NCBI RefSeq assembly: GCF_900188415.1
Contig: NZ_FZNV01000004.1
Span: 1 to 64,000, forward strand
Length of the DNA: 64,000 nt
Reading direction: 5' to 3'
DNA from: Maribacter sedimenticola
Lineage (GTDB): Bacteria > Bacteroidota > Bacteroidia > Flavobacteriales > Flavobacteriaceae
Positions 45,837 through 55,506 of this stretch are shown here, in pieces. The notes below the pieces were generated by a model. That model was not told the DNA's origin and did no database searches. It saw nothing but the letters and a program-made list of their open reading frames with translations. How positions within the stretch are numbered: position 1 is the stretch's first letter; every line of letters starts with the position of its first letter. A program made the position numbers and the translations under genes.

Positions 45837-48050
45837 TTATTCCAACAGCTTATCCAATGTAATAGGTAAGTTGCGCACCCGTTTTCCAGAAGCATCAAAA
45901 ACGGCATTGGCAATTGCAGAGGCAACTCCAACAATCCCTATTTCCCCAAGTCCTTTTGCCCCTAACGGATTTACTATATCATCATGCTCTTCCACGAAAA
46001 GTACATTTAGCTGTTGAACATCGGCGTGGACTGCCATATGGTACTCCGCAAGATTGGCATTCATGATTCTACCACTGCGGTCGTCTATCATACCCTCTTC
46101 TTCCAAGGCCATACCTATGCCCCATGTAATAGCACCCAAAATTTGGCTCTCTGCCGTTTTAGGATTAATGATTCGTCCACCTGCAATTGCACTGGTAACC
46201 CTAGGTACAGTAATCATACCTAAATCCTTATCAACATGGACCTCAACCATAACACATGAATGTGCATAAGAAGAATATTGTTCTTGGCGTACTTCAGGCT
46301 CTAATGCATTTTCAGCCTCAATAGAATCAAGTCCGGCCGTTAACAATAAAGTGCTCATATTGATCAATGTACCGTTTGGAAAAAGCAATGTTCCATCAGT
46401 ACAGGATACCTCATCATAATTAACATGATCCAAATCTTCGTCAACGTTTACCTTTGCCAGATCTATCAATTGTTTTTTTAAATGATTACAGACCGCCTTT
46501 ACCGCGGAGCCTACTGAAGATACCGTCCAGGAACCCCCTTCTATAGGTGCTTTGGGCAATGAGGTGTCTCCTAATTGAAATGTAATTTCTTCCATAGCAA
46601 TACCCAAGGTATCCCCGGCAATCTGTGACATCACCGTATAAGTTCCGGTACCAATATCCGCAGTACTTGAACTGACCACTAATTTACCCGAAGAAGTAAG
46701 TACAGCCTTAGCAGATGATTTTTGTTGCATAGCTTCCCAACATCCTGTTGCCATACCGTAACCCACCAATATGGAATCATCTTTTATTTGTGTTTTCGTA
46801 TGTCTATTATACCAGCCAAAATGCGATGCCGCCTGCCGGTAACATTCCCTTAATTCTTTGCTTGAAAAGGGTTTGTCCTCATTTTGGTCCTTATCCGCAT
46901 AATTTAAAAGCCTAAATTCCAACGGGTCTATATTTGCTTTTATGGCAAGCTCATCCATTGCACATTCCAAGGCAAACATACCCGTAGCTCCTCCTGGAGC
47001 CCTCATATCCATTGGTGTATAGACATTTACGGGTATTAGACGATATTCCAGTTTAACATTATCGCACTGATACATCATACCGGACCAATCTACGATAGTT
47101 TCATTATATTTTTCAAATTTTGAGGTTTCCCCGTATGCCTTATGAATAATGGATTTCAATTTACCTTCCTTGGAAGCACCCATTTGTAGTTGTTGAATAC
47201 AGGCAGGTCTATGACCAAAGGAAAACATTTGTCGCCTTGTCAAAGAAACCTTTACAGGTCTTTGAAGTTCACGTGCTGCCATGGCCGCCAAGAACAGCTG
47301 ATACTGAGGACGAAGTCCAGAACCAAAACCTCCGCCCACGTAGGGTGATAATATTTGAACATTTTCCGTATCCAAGTTAAATATTCCGCATATATATTCC
47401 TGGCTACTGTTTACACCCTGTACTTTATCATATATTTTAAAGGATTGAGTTTTTGCGTTCCATTCCGCTATAGAAACATGAGGTTCCATAGGATTATGGT
47501 AATGTCTAGGCTGACTGTATTCCACATCTATCTTTACAGCAGCGTTAGCATATGATAGTTCTGCATTACCTCTATCCGGTGCGGTATCCTCTACACCCTC
47601 CGTGGTTGCATTGCCCATATTTTTTTTAATGTCCGTAGTACATTCTTCTGCTAAATACTCCACCTCAACCAAGCCGGCGGCATAACGTGCCAATTCAAAG
47701 CTTTCCGCTACTACCAATGCAATAGGTTGACCGTTGTATAGTACCTGGTCGTTATACAAAGGTCTAAAAGGATGACCGGGTGGGGACAACGGGTCCGTAT
47801 AATCAACATTTTGCCGTACATCATCCGGTAGGTTTTCGTGGGTGAAAATGTCAAGTACGCCATCTATCATTTTTGCCTTACCGGTATGTATAGCCACAAT
47901 TTTTCCATTGGCAATGGTACTGTTCACCACATAGCCATGAACCAATCCTTCAGGTTTAAATTCGCCCGCATAGGTTGCCGACCCGGTAACCTTCTTTACT
48001 CCATCTACCCGTTTCCTAGATTTTCCTATATATGCCGTATCCATTTGCAA
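45837..48050 (-). CDS. Molybdenum aldehyde oxidoreductase, molybdopterin-binding subunit (PaoC/xanthine dehydrogenase family)
   Basis: A 737-residue catalytic subunit. The N-terminal ald_Xan_dh domain (VDGVKKVTGSATYAGEF) is followed by molybdopterin-binding blocks: GGGFGSG, DMRAPGGATGMFALE, SSTADIGTGTYTVMSQIAGD, and the catalytic Glu in AKGLGEIGIVGVASAIA near the C-terminus. The MPT-cytosine dinucleotide cofactor is expected for this family. There is no Tat signal on this subunit. It is the last gene of a three-gene leftward operon and starts 5 bp after the FAD subunit. In E. coli PaoABC oxidises aromatic aldehydes; the substrate here is unknown. Confidence 0.92.
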   Translation of the reverse strand: MQMDTAYIGKSRKRVDGVKKVTGSATYAGEFKPEGLVHGYVVNSTIANGKIVAIHTGKAKMIDGVLDIFTHENLPDDVRQNVDYTDPLSPPGHPFRPLYNDQVLYNGQPIALVVAESFELARYAAGLVEVEYLAEECTTDIKKNMGNATTEGVEDTAPDRGNAELSYANAAVKIDVEYSQPRHYHNPMEPHVSIAEWNAKTQSFKIYDKVQGVNSSQEYICGIFNLDTENVQILSPYVGGGFGSGLRPQYQLFLAAMAARELQRPVKVSLTRRQMFSFGHRPACIQQLQMGASKEGKLKSIIHKAYGETSKFEKYNETIVDWSGMMYQCDNVKLEYRLIPVNVYTPMDMRAPGGATGMFALECAMDELAIKANIDPLEFRLLNYADKDQNEDKPFSSKELRECYRQAASHFGWYNRHTKTQIKDDSILVGYGMATGCWEAMQQKSSAKAVLTSSGKLVVSSSTADIGTGTYTVMSQIAGDTLGIAMEEITFQLGDTSLPKAPIEGGSWTVSSVGSAVKAVCNHLKKQLIDLAKVNVDEDLDHVNYDEVSCTDGTLLFPNGTLINMSTLLLTAGLDSIEAENALEPEVRQEQYSSYAHSCVMVEVHVDKDLGMITVPRVTSAIAGGRIINPKTAESQILGAITWGIGMALEEEGMIDDRSGRIMNANLAEYHMAVHADVQQLNVLFVEEHDDIVNPLGAKGLGEIGIVGVASAIANAVFDASGKRVRNLPITLDKLLE

Positions 48051-48055
48051 TTGTG

Positions 48056-49039
48056 TTATAGTGTCCTGGCCTCGTTCAAAGCCCTAATTATTGTTTTATG
48101 CGCCAACTTTATTTTAAAATCATTATCACCAAAACCTTGGGCCCCGTCCAATAATTCTTCAGCTAGTTGTTCAAAATTTTCGTTATTGGCCTCCTTACCC
48201 ACAAATTTCTCTTCCACTTGCGGCAAACGCCACGGTTTATGGGAAACACCGCCTAAGGCTACCCTTATGTTCTCAATACGATTATCCGTAAGTTTCATTG
48301 CCGCTGCTACTGAAACCAATGCAAATGCATAGGAAGGTCTATCACGGACCTTGATATAGGCAAAATTTTGATTATATGTTTCTGCAGGTAAATCAATGAA
48401 GGTGATTATTTCATTAGACTTGAGATGGTTATCCTTTTGCGGAGTATCACCAGGTAGTCTATGAAATTCCAAAATTGGTATTCTGCGCTCCCCTTCCCCA
48501 CCTTGCACAACAATCTCCGCATCCAAGGCCGCCAAGGCCACGCACATATCCGATGGATGTGTAGCAATACAGGTGTCGCTAGTCCCTAAAATAGCGTGAA
48601 TTCTATTAAAACCCCCAAATGCGGAACAACCGCTTCCTGGTTCTCTCTTATTACATGGTGTGGCCGTATCATAGAAGTAATAGCAACGAGTACGCTGCAT
48701 AAGATTTCCACCATTGGTTGCGGCATTTCTTAATTGCGCTGAAGCACCGGACAGGATGGCTTTGGACAATAAAGGATAGTTTTTTTCCACTAACGAATGG
48801 TACGCCGTATCCGCATTGGTCACCATTGCGCCCAAACGTAATCCACCGTTAGATGCTTCTACGATTTCTCGATAAGGCAAACGATTGACATCTAACAGGT
48901 AGTGCGGATTCTCTACCCTATATTTCATTAGGTCCAACAAATTGGTGCCTCCAGCTATGGGTTTTGCATAATTTTTTTTGGTCAGGTCATCTACCGCTTG
49001 CCCTATATCCACGAACCTACTATAGTTAAAATCATTCAT
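48056..49039 (-). CDS. Aldehyde oxidoreductase FAD-binding subunit with extra Fe-S motif (PaoB-like)
   Basis: A 327-residue subunit. The FAD-binding PCMH-type domain has KPIAGGTNLLDLMKY near residue 25 and SAQLRNAATNGGNL. A Cys-rich insertion (RTRCYYFYD, PCNKREPGSGCSA, and SDTCIATHPSDMC) matches the 4Fe-4S site found in E. coli PaoB and 4-hydroxybenzoyl-CoA reductase-type relatives. The C-terminal CO_deh_flav_C domain starts near FIDLPAETYNQ. It lies 1 bp after the 2Fe-2S subunit gene. It transfers electrons between FAD and the Fe-S clusters. Confidence 0.9.
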   Translation of the reverse strand: MNDFNYSRFVDIGQAVDDLTKKNYAKPIAGGTNLLDLMKYRVENPHYLLDVNRLPYREIVEASNGGLRLGAMVTNADTAYHSLVEKNYPLLSKAILSGASAQLRNAATNGGNLMQRTRCYYFYDTATPCNKREPGSGCSAFGGFNRIHAILGTSDTCIATHPSDMCVALAALDAEIVVQGGEGERRIPILEFHRLPGDTPQKDNHLKSNEIITFIDLPAETYNQNFAYIKVRDRPSYAFALVSVAAAMKLTDNRIENIRVALGGVSHKPWRLPQVEEKFVGKEANNENFEQLAEELLDGAQGFGDNDFKIKLAHKTIIRALNEARTL

Positions 49040-49040
49040 A

Positions 49041-49520
49041 TCAGTTATTTTTTGCTACCATTGCTTCCGCTACCTTAAAAATATTGGCATAGGCGCCGCA
49101 CCGGCATAAATTACCGCTCATAAGGTCCCTGATTTCCTCCGGTGTTTTTCCTTTGCCCATTTTGAGCATACTTACCATTGAACATATTTGTCCTGAAGTA
49201 CAATAACCGCACTGAAAGGCATCGTTTTCAATAAAAGCCTGCTGCACTTGGTGTAAACCATCATCGTTGGCCAGACCTTCTATAGTTACGATTTCCTTAT
49301 CATCGTTCATAACCGCCAATGAAAGACAAGAATTTATGGCTTTACCATCTACTAGGACGGTACATGCTCCACATTGGCCATGGTCACACCCTTTCTTTGT
49401 ACCTGTTAAATTCAGGACTTCCCGTAGAGCGTCCAAAAGAGTAGTACTGATGGGTATGGTAATTTGATGTTTTTTACCATTAATGTGTAGTTCAATATCA
49501 TTTTCGCTTAAAAATCCCAT
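49041..49520 (-). CDS. Aldehyde oxidoreductase 2Fe-2S subunit (PaoA-like)
   Basis: A 159-residue subunit with both clusters of the family: a plant-type 2Fe-2S site (GCDHGQCGACTVLVDG) and the C-terminal helical site (FQCGYCTSGQICS and GNLCRCGAYANI). E. coli PaoA carries a Tat signal of about 50 residues; none is present here, so this enzyme is probably cytoplasmic. It is the first gene of the operon. No PaoD-type insertion chaperone gene follows. Confidence 0.92.
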   Translation of the reverse strand: MGFLSENDIELHINGKKHQITIPISTTLLDALREVLNLTGTKKGCDHGQCGACTVLVDGKAINSCLSLAVMNDDKEIVTIEGLANDDGLHQVQQAFIENDAFQCGYCTSGQICSMVSMLKMGKGKTPEEIRDLMSGNLCRCGAYANIFKVAEAMVAKNN

Positions 49521-49776
49521 GGTCTATATTTTAGATAAAGTACAGAACCACCATGGACGAAGAATTTATTAATTGTGATATCATAAGTTACACACCACAT
49601 GTTATTTATTCTAAGCTGAGCAATGGTTTTGCACGATGCATAAAATTAGCCTTACCCTAGGTTTTGCATTGTCCTATAAAATGTTTTATTGACCCATTAA
49701 GGAAAGTGGGTTTGCATTCTTTTAGAATTTATGGAACACCAAAAAATAACCGTATACTACAATGAAAATGAAGATA

Positions 49777-51051
49777 TTATAGGGTACGCCCAATGGTTAA
49801 GAGTTCATTCCATTGGGTAGTATATCTTGGACTTCTGTGCTCTTTGATAAGTGCCCATTCCTTATCGCGGTTACCTACAGTGGCTAATTTAATCTTATTT
49901 TTTCCATACCTATTGTTCAGATTATCAATTACATTGGTAATTGCTTCACTTTCACTTTTATGGGGGGTATGGAATAAATTAGTCTGCACTTCGTTTTTTT
50001 GTACTAGCTGCGTTAAGTTGATGCCCACTTTTTTATAGCGATATCCTTGCCGGAATATTTGGCGAAGACCTTTAAGCGCTTCTTTGGTTAATTTTGCGGT
50101 ACTATCTGTGGGGGTATCCAAGGTAATGACGATTTTATTACGGTATTGCTTATCTACCGCACTATGCTCATTGGTCTGTAAGGATACTTCAATCTGTGCT
50201 GCAGCGCTTTGTTGCTGCCTTAATAGATCAGCTACCTCAGCAACATAGTAACTACATGCTTCCTCTATCAAAGTATAATCAGTCAATTTATAGCCAAAAG
50301 ATTTTGCGGTTCCTATACCTTTCTTGGCATTGGGTTGCAACACGAGTTCCAGACACGGAATATTGTTCAGCTCCCGCCACAGGCGCTCTCCAATTACCGT
50401 CATCTCTTTCCTTACCCAAGCTACGGGCATATTGGCAAAATCCAATGCAGTGCGTATATGGTTGTTCTGCAATCGAATAGCATGCTTTTTGCCTATTCCC
50501 CATATATCCTGTACCAAAAGATTGTGTAAAAGATATTTTCTTTTTTCTTCAGAATCCACAATGTAGATATTATTGTTGGATGCTACTTTCTTGGCATACT
50601 TGTTTGCCAGTTTGGACAGGGATTTGGTCTTTGCAATTCCTACACCTACAAGTATGCCGGTGTTTTTGACAATGGTATCCTTCATTCTTTGCGCCAATGC
50701 TGTTAACTCTGCTGGGTCATAATGAGACAAATCCACAAAACTTTCATCAATACTGTACTCTTCTACCAAAGGAGAAAATTGATGCAAGGTCTGCATTACC
50801 CTTTTTGACATATCACTATATAACGTGTAATTGGAAGAGAAGTAAGTAACCTTATGGGCATTTAACAATTTCCTGATTTTAAAAATAGGTTGAAACATAG
50901 GTATTTCCGTCAAAGCCTTGGCCTCCTTATTGGCCGCAATAATACACCCGTCATTATTACTTAATACTACTACAGGTTTATTTTTAAGGTCAGGCCTAAA
51001 TACCTGTTCGCAAGAAGCGTAAAAACTATTACAATCTACCAACGCAATCAT
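49777..51051 (-). CDS. umuC: Y-family DNA polymerase V catalytic subunit UmuC
   Basis: A 424-residue translesion polymerase. The frame is open upstream to 51087, but the ATG at 51051 ([16 protein letters not shown]) is the natural family start and overlaps the umuD stop in an ATGA arrangement. Motifs: [13 protein letters not shown] (metal Asp), [13 protein letters not shown] (catalytic DE), [20 protein letters not shown], and the HhH region [12 protein letters not shown]. The little-finger domain and C-terminus are complete. It is co-transcribed with umuD. Confidence 0.92.
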   Translation of the reverse strand: MIALVDCNSFYASCEQVFRPDLKNKPVVVLSNNDGCIIAANKEAKALTEIPMFQPIFKIRKLLNAHKVTYFSSNYTLYSDMSKRVMQTLHQFSPLVEEYSIDESFVDLSHYDPAELTALAQRMKDTIVKNTGILVGVGIAKTKSLSKLANKYAKKVASNNNIYIVDSEEKRKYLLHNLLVQDIWGIGKKHAIRLQNNHIRTALDFANMPVAWVRKEMTVIGERLWRELNNIPCLELVLQPNAKKGIGTAKSFGYKLTDYTLIEEACSYYVAEVADLLRQQQSAAAQIEVSLQTNEHSAVDKQYRNKIVITLDTPTDSTAKLTKEALKGLRQIFRQGYRYKKVGINLTQLVQKNEVQTNLFHTPHKSESEAITNVIDNLNNRYGKNKIKLATVGNRDKEWALIKEHRSPRYTTQWNELLTIGRTL

Positions 51052-51410
51052 ATAACCGATTTTATGATATAGGTTATTACGCCCCATAAGTTTAAAGGAT
51101 CTCCTGCTTTACCTACACGCATGATATGAAATGCATCATCCACACTGGCCAAGATCAACTGCGCCGGTTTAGGAACCAAGGACTTATCTACAATAAGTAC
51201 ATCGTTCTTGGCAATACCGAAAGTTTGAAAGGAATCGTCTGCCACCCTAATAAAAAAGGTGGCGGACGAATTGCTTACCAGTGTTTCGTTCAAATCTATT
51301 CTGGGTTCATTATAATGCGTTGCAGGACTTGAAAATCCCGTTTGGGAAGGCCGCTGCACCCTATAGCTTTTATCCGCTTTCTTGACTAACCGTAATTCTT
51401 CGTCCCTCAT
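51048..51410 (-). CDS. umuD: UmuD-like protein, S24 family, with catalytic Lys replaced by Met
   Basis: A 120-residue protein that aligns with E. coli UmuD without gaps from the cleavage site to the active site: Thr24-Gly25 at the cleavage position (Cys24-Gly25 in E. coli), then [13 protein letters not shown], the nucleophile Ser60 in [11 protein letters not shown], and [11 protein letters not shown] where E. coli has VDGEFTVKK. The residue at position 97, Lys in E. coli, is Met here. The protein is about 20 residues shorter at the C-terminus than E. coli UmuD. So self-cleavage by the Ser-Lys pair may be lost. It is the first gene of umuDC. Confidence 0.88.
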   Translation of the reverse strand: MRDEELRLVKKADKSYRVQRPSQTGFSSPATHYNEPRIDLNETLVSNSSATFFIRVADDSFQTFGIAKNDVLIVDKSLVPKPAQLILASVDDAFHIMRVGKAGDPLNLWGVITYIIKSVI

Positions 51411-51458
51411 AAAAATTCCTGACTCATTAGCAAAATTTAAAATACTATCTAAATATTT

Positions 51459-51488
51459 GGATTTATTCCAAAATTAAGGATATATTCC
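51459..51488 (-). promoter_or_regulatory. umuDC promoter with two GGATWTATTCC operator copies
   Basis: Two near-palindromic 11-mers, GGATTTATTCC (51459-51469) and GGATATATTCC (51478-51488), have centres 19 bp apart. Both are followed by AAA; the first is part of TTTGGATTTATTCCAAA, a longer palindrome. On the minus strand, TAATTTTG (51476-51469) fits the Bacteroidota -7 box TAnnTTTG and lies between and across the copies, about 60 bp before umuD. A repressor bound here would block RNA polymerase. The repressor (LexA-like or another) is not in the window. Confidence 0.5.
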
Positions 51489-51675
51489 AAATAATATAAT
51501 TATTTTTATAAAGAGTTATTCACTAATCCTGATAAGGGAAACTAAAATAAATTGATTTTAATTAAAGTAGAACTATACAATCCCATAACGGATACGGTTA
51601 ATTATTAAATAGTTAGAGGTAGTTTACTCCACGGTACAATAGTAACTTCACCTATAAAACATAAATAATAAAATT

Positions 51676-52017
51676 ATGGGTACTAAATATAAAAATGACG
51701 AATTAGGCTTAACCAATGAAGTTCAACAAAATCAAGGATTAAAAACAGCTGAGGATGTGGACAGCACAAATAAAAAAGAGGTAGGTAATCCTGTAAATAA
51801 TGGTGGAGTAAATATTGATGCTGATGATGTTCATCTAGAAAAACAATGGTTGGCGGTAAGAGATGAATACCTTGCCAAATTTCCGGAATTAAATGAAATG
51901 GAAGAGGAATTTAAAACGGAGAACATTGGTGCGCTCATTCAAAGTATAGCACAAAAAAGAAAACAATCTCCACAGGTCATTGCGGAAGAAATACGTTCTT
52001 GGGAATTATCTCACTAA
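51676..52017 (+). CDS. Small hydrophilic protein of unknown function
   Basis: A 113-residue soluble protein with no signal peptide. The first 50 residues are Asn/Asp/Lys-rich and probably disordered; residues about 55-113 form helices (HLEKQWLAVRDEYLAKFPEL, then ENIGALIQSIAQKRKQS). I do not recognise the family. It lies between umuDC and ku, on the ku strand and 74 bp before it, so it may belong to the repair island or be a small stress protein. Confidence 0.7.
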   Translation: MGTKYKNDELGLTNEVQQNQGLKTAEDVDSTNKKEVGNPVNNGGVNIDADDVHLEKQWLAVRDEYLAKFPELNEMEEEFKTENIGALIQSIAQKRKQSPQVIAEEIRSWELSH

Positions 52018-52091
52018 ACTCTAAAATAATAGATGTTAGTTGTAAAAAAAGTTAGCAATACACTGCTTTCAATAGATAAAATATATGCTAT

Positions 52092-52865
52092 ATGAGATCA
52101 ATTTGGAATGGTTCCATAAGTTTTGGACTGGTATCTATCCCCATAAAATTATTTTCTGGGTCTGAGGACCGAAAATTGGATCTGGATATGTTGGACAGCC
52201 ATGATGGTGCAAGGATACGATATAAAAGGGTCAATGAGGATACGGGAAAGGAAGTTGAGTGGAAAGATATAGTCAAAGGATATAAAAAGGATGATACCTA
52301 TATCGTTTTGGAAAAGGAGGATTTTGAGAACGCCAATATGAAAAAAAGTAAGACTATTGATATTGAACAGTTCATCATGGAAGACGAAGTGTCCGATGTG
52401 CTTTTTAAAAAACCGTATTTCATTAAACCGCAAAAGGGAGGTGAAAAGTCTTATACACTATTGCGAAATGCATTGAAAAAAACAGAAAAATTAGGAGTGG
52501 CCACCTTTGTAATGCGCCAAAAGGAGCACCTTTCCCTAATTGGGGTATATGAAGATGCGCTGGTACTACATGTAATTAGGTTCGAGGATGAAATAAGGGA
52601 TACTGGGGAATTGGAGCTACCCAACACCAAAATTGCCAAAAAGGAATTGGACATGGCAATTTCATTAATAGACCAATATACGGAAGAGTTCAATTTTGCA
52701 AAGTTCAAGGATGTATACAACGAGCAACTTTTAAAAATTATTGAATCTAAAGCTACCGGTAAAACAAGTAAAGCAGAAAAATTCGAAGCAAAACCAACGC
52801 CTGCAAAAGATTTAATGGCACAATTAAAAGCAAGTTTGAAAAAACGTGAAAAACAAGCATCATAA
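52092..52865 (+). CDS. ku: Ku homodimeric DNA end-binding protein (NHEJ)
   Basis: A 257-residue bacterial Ku. It starts MRSIWNGSISFGLVSIPIKL, the strongly conserved N-terminus. The core has HDGARIRYKR, VEWKDIVKGYK and the YFIKPQKGG and YTLLRNAL strands. The C-terminal extension is Lys-rich (TGKTSKAEKFEAKPTPAK), as in bacterial Ku that contacts DNA and LigD. It loads on double-strand breaks and recruits the ligase encoded 3 bp downstream. Confidence 0.95.
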   Translation: MRSIWNGSISFGLVSIPIKLFSGSEDRKLDLDMLDSHDGARIRYKRVNEDTGKEVEWKDIVKGYKKDDTYIVLEKEDFENANMKKSKTIDIEQFIMEDEVSDVLFKKPYFIKPQKGGEKSYTLLRNALKKTEKLGVATFVMRQKEHLSLIGVYEDALVLHVIRFEDEIRDTGELELPNTKIAKKELDMAISLIDQYTEEFNFAKFKDVYNEQLLKIIESKATGKTSKAEKFEAKPTPAKDLMAQLKASLKKREKQAS

Positions 52866-52868
52866 CCT

Positions 52869-55289
52869 TTGAGTCTAAAGATATATAATGATAAAAGAGA
52901 CTTTACCGCTACCCCCGAACCCAAAGGGGAAATAGTAAGTGGTGCCCACACCCAACGATTTGTAATACAACGACATCAAGCCTCTCATTTGCACTACGAC
53001 TTACGATTGGAAATTGATGGCACCTTAAAAAGTTGGGCAATTCCCAAAGGGCCATCCATGAATCCGTCAGATAAACGATTGGCGGTAAGAACGGAGGATC
53101 ACCCTATACCCTATCTTAAATTTCAAGGCACAATTCCAAAAGGTAATTATGGTGCAGGTATAATGAAAATATGGGATGATGGCATATTTGAGATTGATCA
53201 CCTGGAAACTGATAAACCGCTTTTGGAACAATTGGCGATAGGCAATCTTAAATTATTCTTCCATGGAAAAAAAATTAAAGGTCGCTTTGCTTTGGTACGT
53301 ACTACCCCAAAGGGAAGCAGTGAGCAGTGGTTGTTATTAAAGAAAAAAGATACGTATGCCATTGATGCTTTCTATAATGCAGAAACATTGGTTCCGGTAA
53401 CGGACCGCAATATAAAAGAATACCCACAAAATCTGCATCCTGGTCGCGTTGTACAACCCATGTTGGCTACAAGTACCAAAACCATTTTCAATGATCCCAA
53501 TTTTATCTATGAACTTAAATGGGATGGTTATAGGGTTATTGCTCATGTAGCTGAAAGTGGTATCCTTTTACAATCCAGAAACGGTATTAACTACAATACC
53601 AAATTCTCCAAATTATATGATGAACTTCAATTATTGGACAATGAAGTTATTTTAGATGGTGAAGTAGTTTTGGTTGATTACAACGGTGTGTCGCAATTTG
53701 GGGAACTTCAAAATTATCCTGATGCCAAAGGAGAATTAAGATATTATGTATTTGATATGCTGTATTTAAACGGACACAGTATGTTGGACTTAACGTTACG
53801 TGAACGAAAAAGCCTGATACCCGAAGTACTTGAAGATTTAAAGATCAGCAAGTATTGTGACCATGTGGAAGGAATGGGAACTGCATTGTACCAAAAGGCT
53901 ATTGAAGTAGGTATGGAAGGAGTAATAGCTAAGGAAGCTAATTCTACATACACCCTTGGTTATAGAACGGACAAGTGGTTAAAGATAAAAGGAATTCAAA
54001 GCCTGGATGCCTTTATCTGCGGATATACGGAATCATCTAACAGTGCGGAACGTGTAGGCTCCCTTATTCTTGGAACAGAAGAGGATGGCAGGTTAATCTA
54101 TGTTGGTAATTGTGGTTCTGGGTTTTCCACTGCACAGCGTAATGAATTATATAATGCACTTTTACCACTGAAAACCTCTGAATATCCGTTTGATAAAAAA
54201 ATATCTTTAAAGGGACGAAAGGCACATTTTGTGCTACCGCTTATAGAATGTGAGGTAAAATTTACGGAACGTACTAAAAATGGTTTATTAAGAAATCCGG
54301 TATTTAAGCGCATAAAGAGCACAATACCAACAATGGGCCAGGAGCCAAAAGCCGTACATAGTTCAACTGGCCCCAAAAATGTTGGAAAGGAGACGTTAGT
54401 AGTCGATGGCTTTAAAGTACCCATTAGTAATTTGGATAAAATATATTGGCCTAATTCCGGATTAAAAAAGTATGATCTAATTGATTACTATGTACAGATT
54501 GCAACCTACATTCTACCACATTTGAAAGATAGGCCCCAAAGTCTACACAGGCATCCCAATGGCATACAACAAGAAAGTTTTTATCAAAAGGACAATGAAA
54601 ATTTGCCAGATTGGATAGAAACTATCCCTATATATTCCAAATCATCCAATAGGGATATCAATTATCTATTATGCCAGAACACGGCTACATTGCTATATAT
54701 GGCCAATTTAGGTTGTATTGAAATTAATCCTTGGAGTTCAAGAATACAGCATTTGGATTATCCAGATTATGGAATAATTGATTTGGACCCCCCTAAGGAA
54801 ATGGATTTTAAGAAGGTGGTAAAGGTGGCAAAAGAATTTAAAAACCTACTTACCGGGATAGCCGCCCCAAGTTTTTGTAAAGTTTCGGGATCAAGGGGCA
54901 TTCACATTTATATTCCCATGCAGGCTGCCTACACCTATGAAGAGGTGCGTAATTTCATAAAACTATTGTGCCATGTCATTGAAGAACGGTTGCCCTCATT
55001 GACTACCATGGAGCGTACTATAAAAAAACGTGAAGGAAAAATTTATTTGGACTATTTACAAAATAGAAAGGGACATACGATCGCCTCTGTACATTCCGTT
55101 AGGCCTATTGCCAATGCCCCTATTTCCGCACCTATTTATTGGGAAGAATTGAACGACAAATTAAACCCCCAACGCTATGTTATGAAGACCTACCCTAAAC
55201 GACTGGAGCAAGAAGGAGACTTATTTAATCTTATAAACAATACTGAATTTGATATGGCAAAGGTATTGACGGAATTAGAATTTAGATAA
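52869..55289 (+). CDS. ligD: Multidomain DNA ligase D (PE-LIG-POL)
   Basis: An 806-residue NHEJ repair enzyme. The start is TTG at 52869 (reads MSLKIYNDKRDF), 3 bp after the ku stop. Domain order: 3'-phosphoesterase (about 25-175; SHLHYDLRLEIDG, SWAIPKGPS), ATP-dependent ligase (about 195-500; nucleophile Lys in YELKWDGYRVIAHV, then DGEVVLVD), and archaeo-eukaryotic primase-type polymerase (about 520-806; IYWPNSGLKKYDL, catalytic IIDLDPP, VSGSRGIHIYI). This is the Pseudomonas order, not the mycobacterial POL-first order. All three domains seem intact. Confidence 0.94.
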   Translation: MSLKIYNDKRDFTATPEPKGEIVSGAHTQRFVIQRHQASHLHYDLRLEIDGTLKSWAIPKGPSMNPSDKRLAVRTEDHPIPYLKFQGTIPKGNYGAGIMKIWDDGIFEIDHLETDKPLLEQLAIGNLKLFFHGKKIKGRFALVRTTPKGSSEQWLLLKKKDTYAIDAFYNAETLVPVTDRNIKEYPQNLHPGRVVQPMLATSTKTIFNDPNFIYELKWDGYRVIAHVAESGILLQSRNGINYNTKFSKLYDELQLLDNEVILDGEVVLVDYNGVSQFGELQNYPDAKGELRYYVFDMLYLNGHSMLDLTLRERKSLIPEVLEDLKISKYCDHVEGMGTALYQKAIEVGMEGVIAKEANSTYTLGYRTDKWLKIKGIQSLDAFICGYTESSNSAERVGSLILGTEEDGRLIYVGNCGSGFSTAQRNELYNALLPLKTSEYPFDKKISLKGRKAHFVLPLIECEVKFTERTKNGLLRNPVFKRIKSTIPTMGQEPKAVHSSTGPKNVGKETLVVDGFKVPISNLDKIYWPNSGLKKYDLIDYYVQIATYILPHLKDRPQSLHRHPNGIQQESFYQKDNENLPDWIETIPIYSKSSNRDINYLLCQNTATLLYMANLGCIEINPWSSRIQHLDYPDYGIIDLDPPKEMDFKKVVKVAKEFKNLLTGIAAPSFCKVSGSRGIHIYIPMQAAYTYEEVRNFIKLLCHVIEERLPSLTTMERTIKKREGKIYLDYLQNRKGHTIASVHSVRPIANAPISAPIYWEELNDKLNPQRYVMKTYPKRLEQEGDLFNLINNTEFDMAKVLTELEFR

Positions 55290-55506
55290 TGAGCAAATTA
55301 AAACTATATTATTAGGTCCATAGTTTACCAAACCTTTAACCACTACCCCGTCATGTATATTTTAATTAATTTTGTAAACAAATCAACCTCACCAAAAAAT
55401 TCACCAATTCTATTTAAACAGAGCACGTTTTCACTGTTTATGATAGCATTTGTTTTAACGTACGGGCATATTGCTCTGCGGTCATTTATGTACTGAACAA
55501 ACTTAA

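Noticed and set aside
47838-48332. 164-codon open frame on the plus strand across the oxidoreductase genes
   Set aside because: It is antisense to two well-conserved genes and has no recognisable domain; its translation follows the codon pattern of the opposite strand.
49625-49668. Direct repeat GGTTTTGCA (49625-49633 and 49660-49668) upstream of the oxidoreductase operon
   Set aside because: Short, without dyad symmetry, 35 bp apart, and not placed by a clear promoter box; likely chance in AT-rich DNA.
49731-49820. 29-codon ORF on the plus strand starting MEHQKITVYYNENED, running into the umuC 3' end
   Set aside because: The translation looks protein-like, but it overlaps umuC antisense and has no visible ribosome site or homologue I know. 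It could be a remnant; support is too weak for a gene call.
52451-52951. 166-codon open frame on the minus strand over ku
   Set aside because: Antisense shadow of the conserved Ku frame; no family resemblance or start context.
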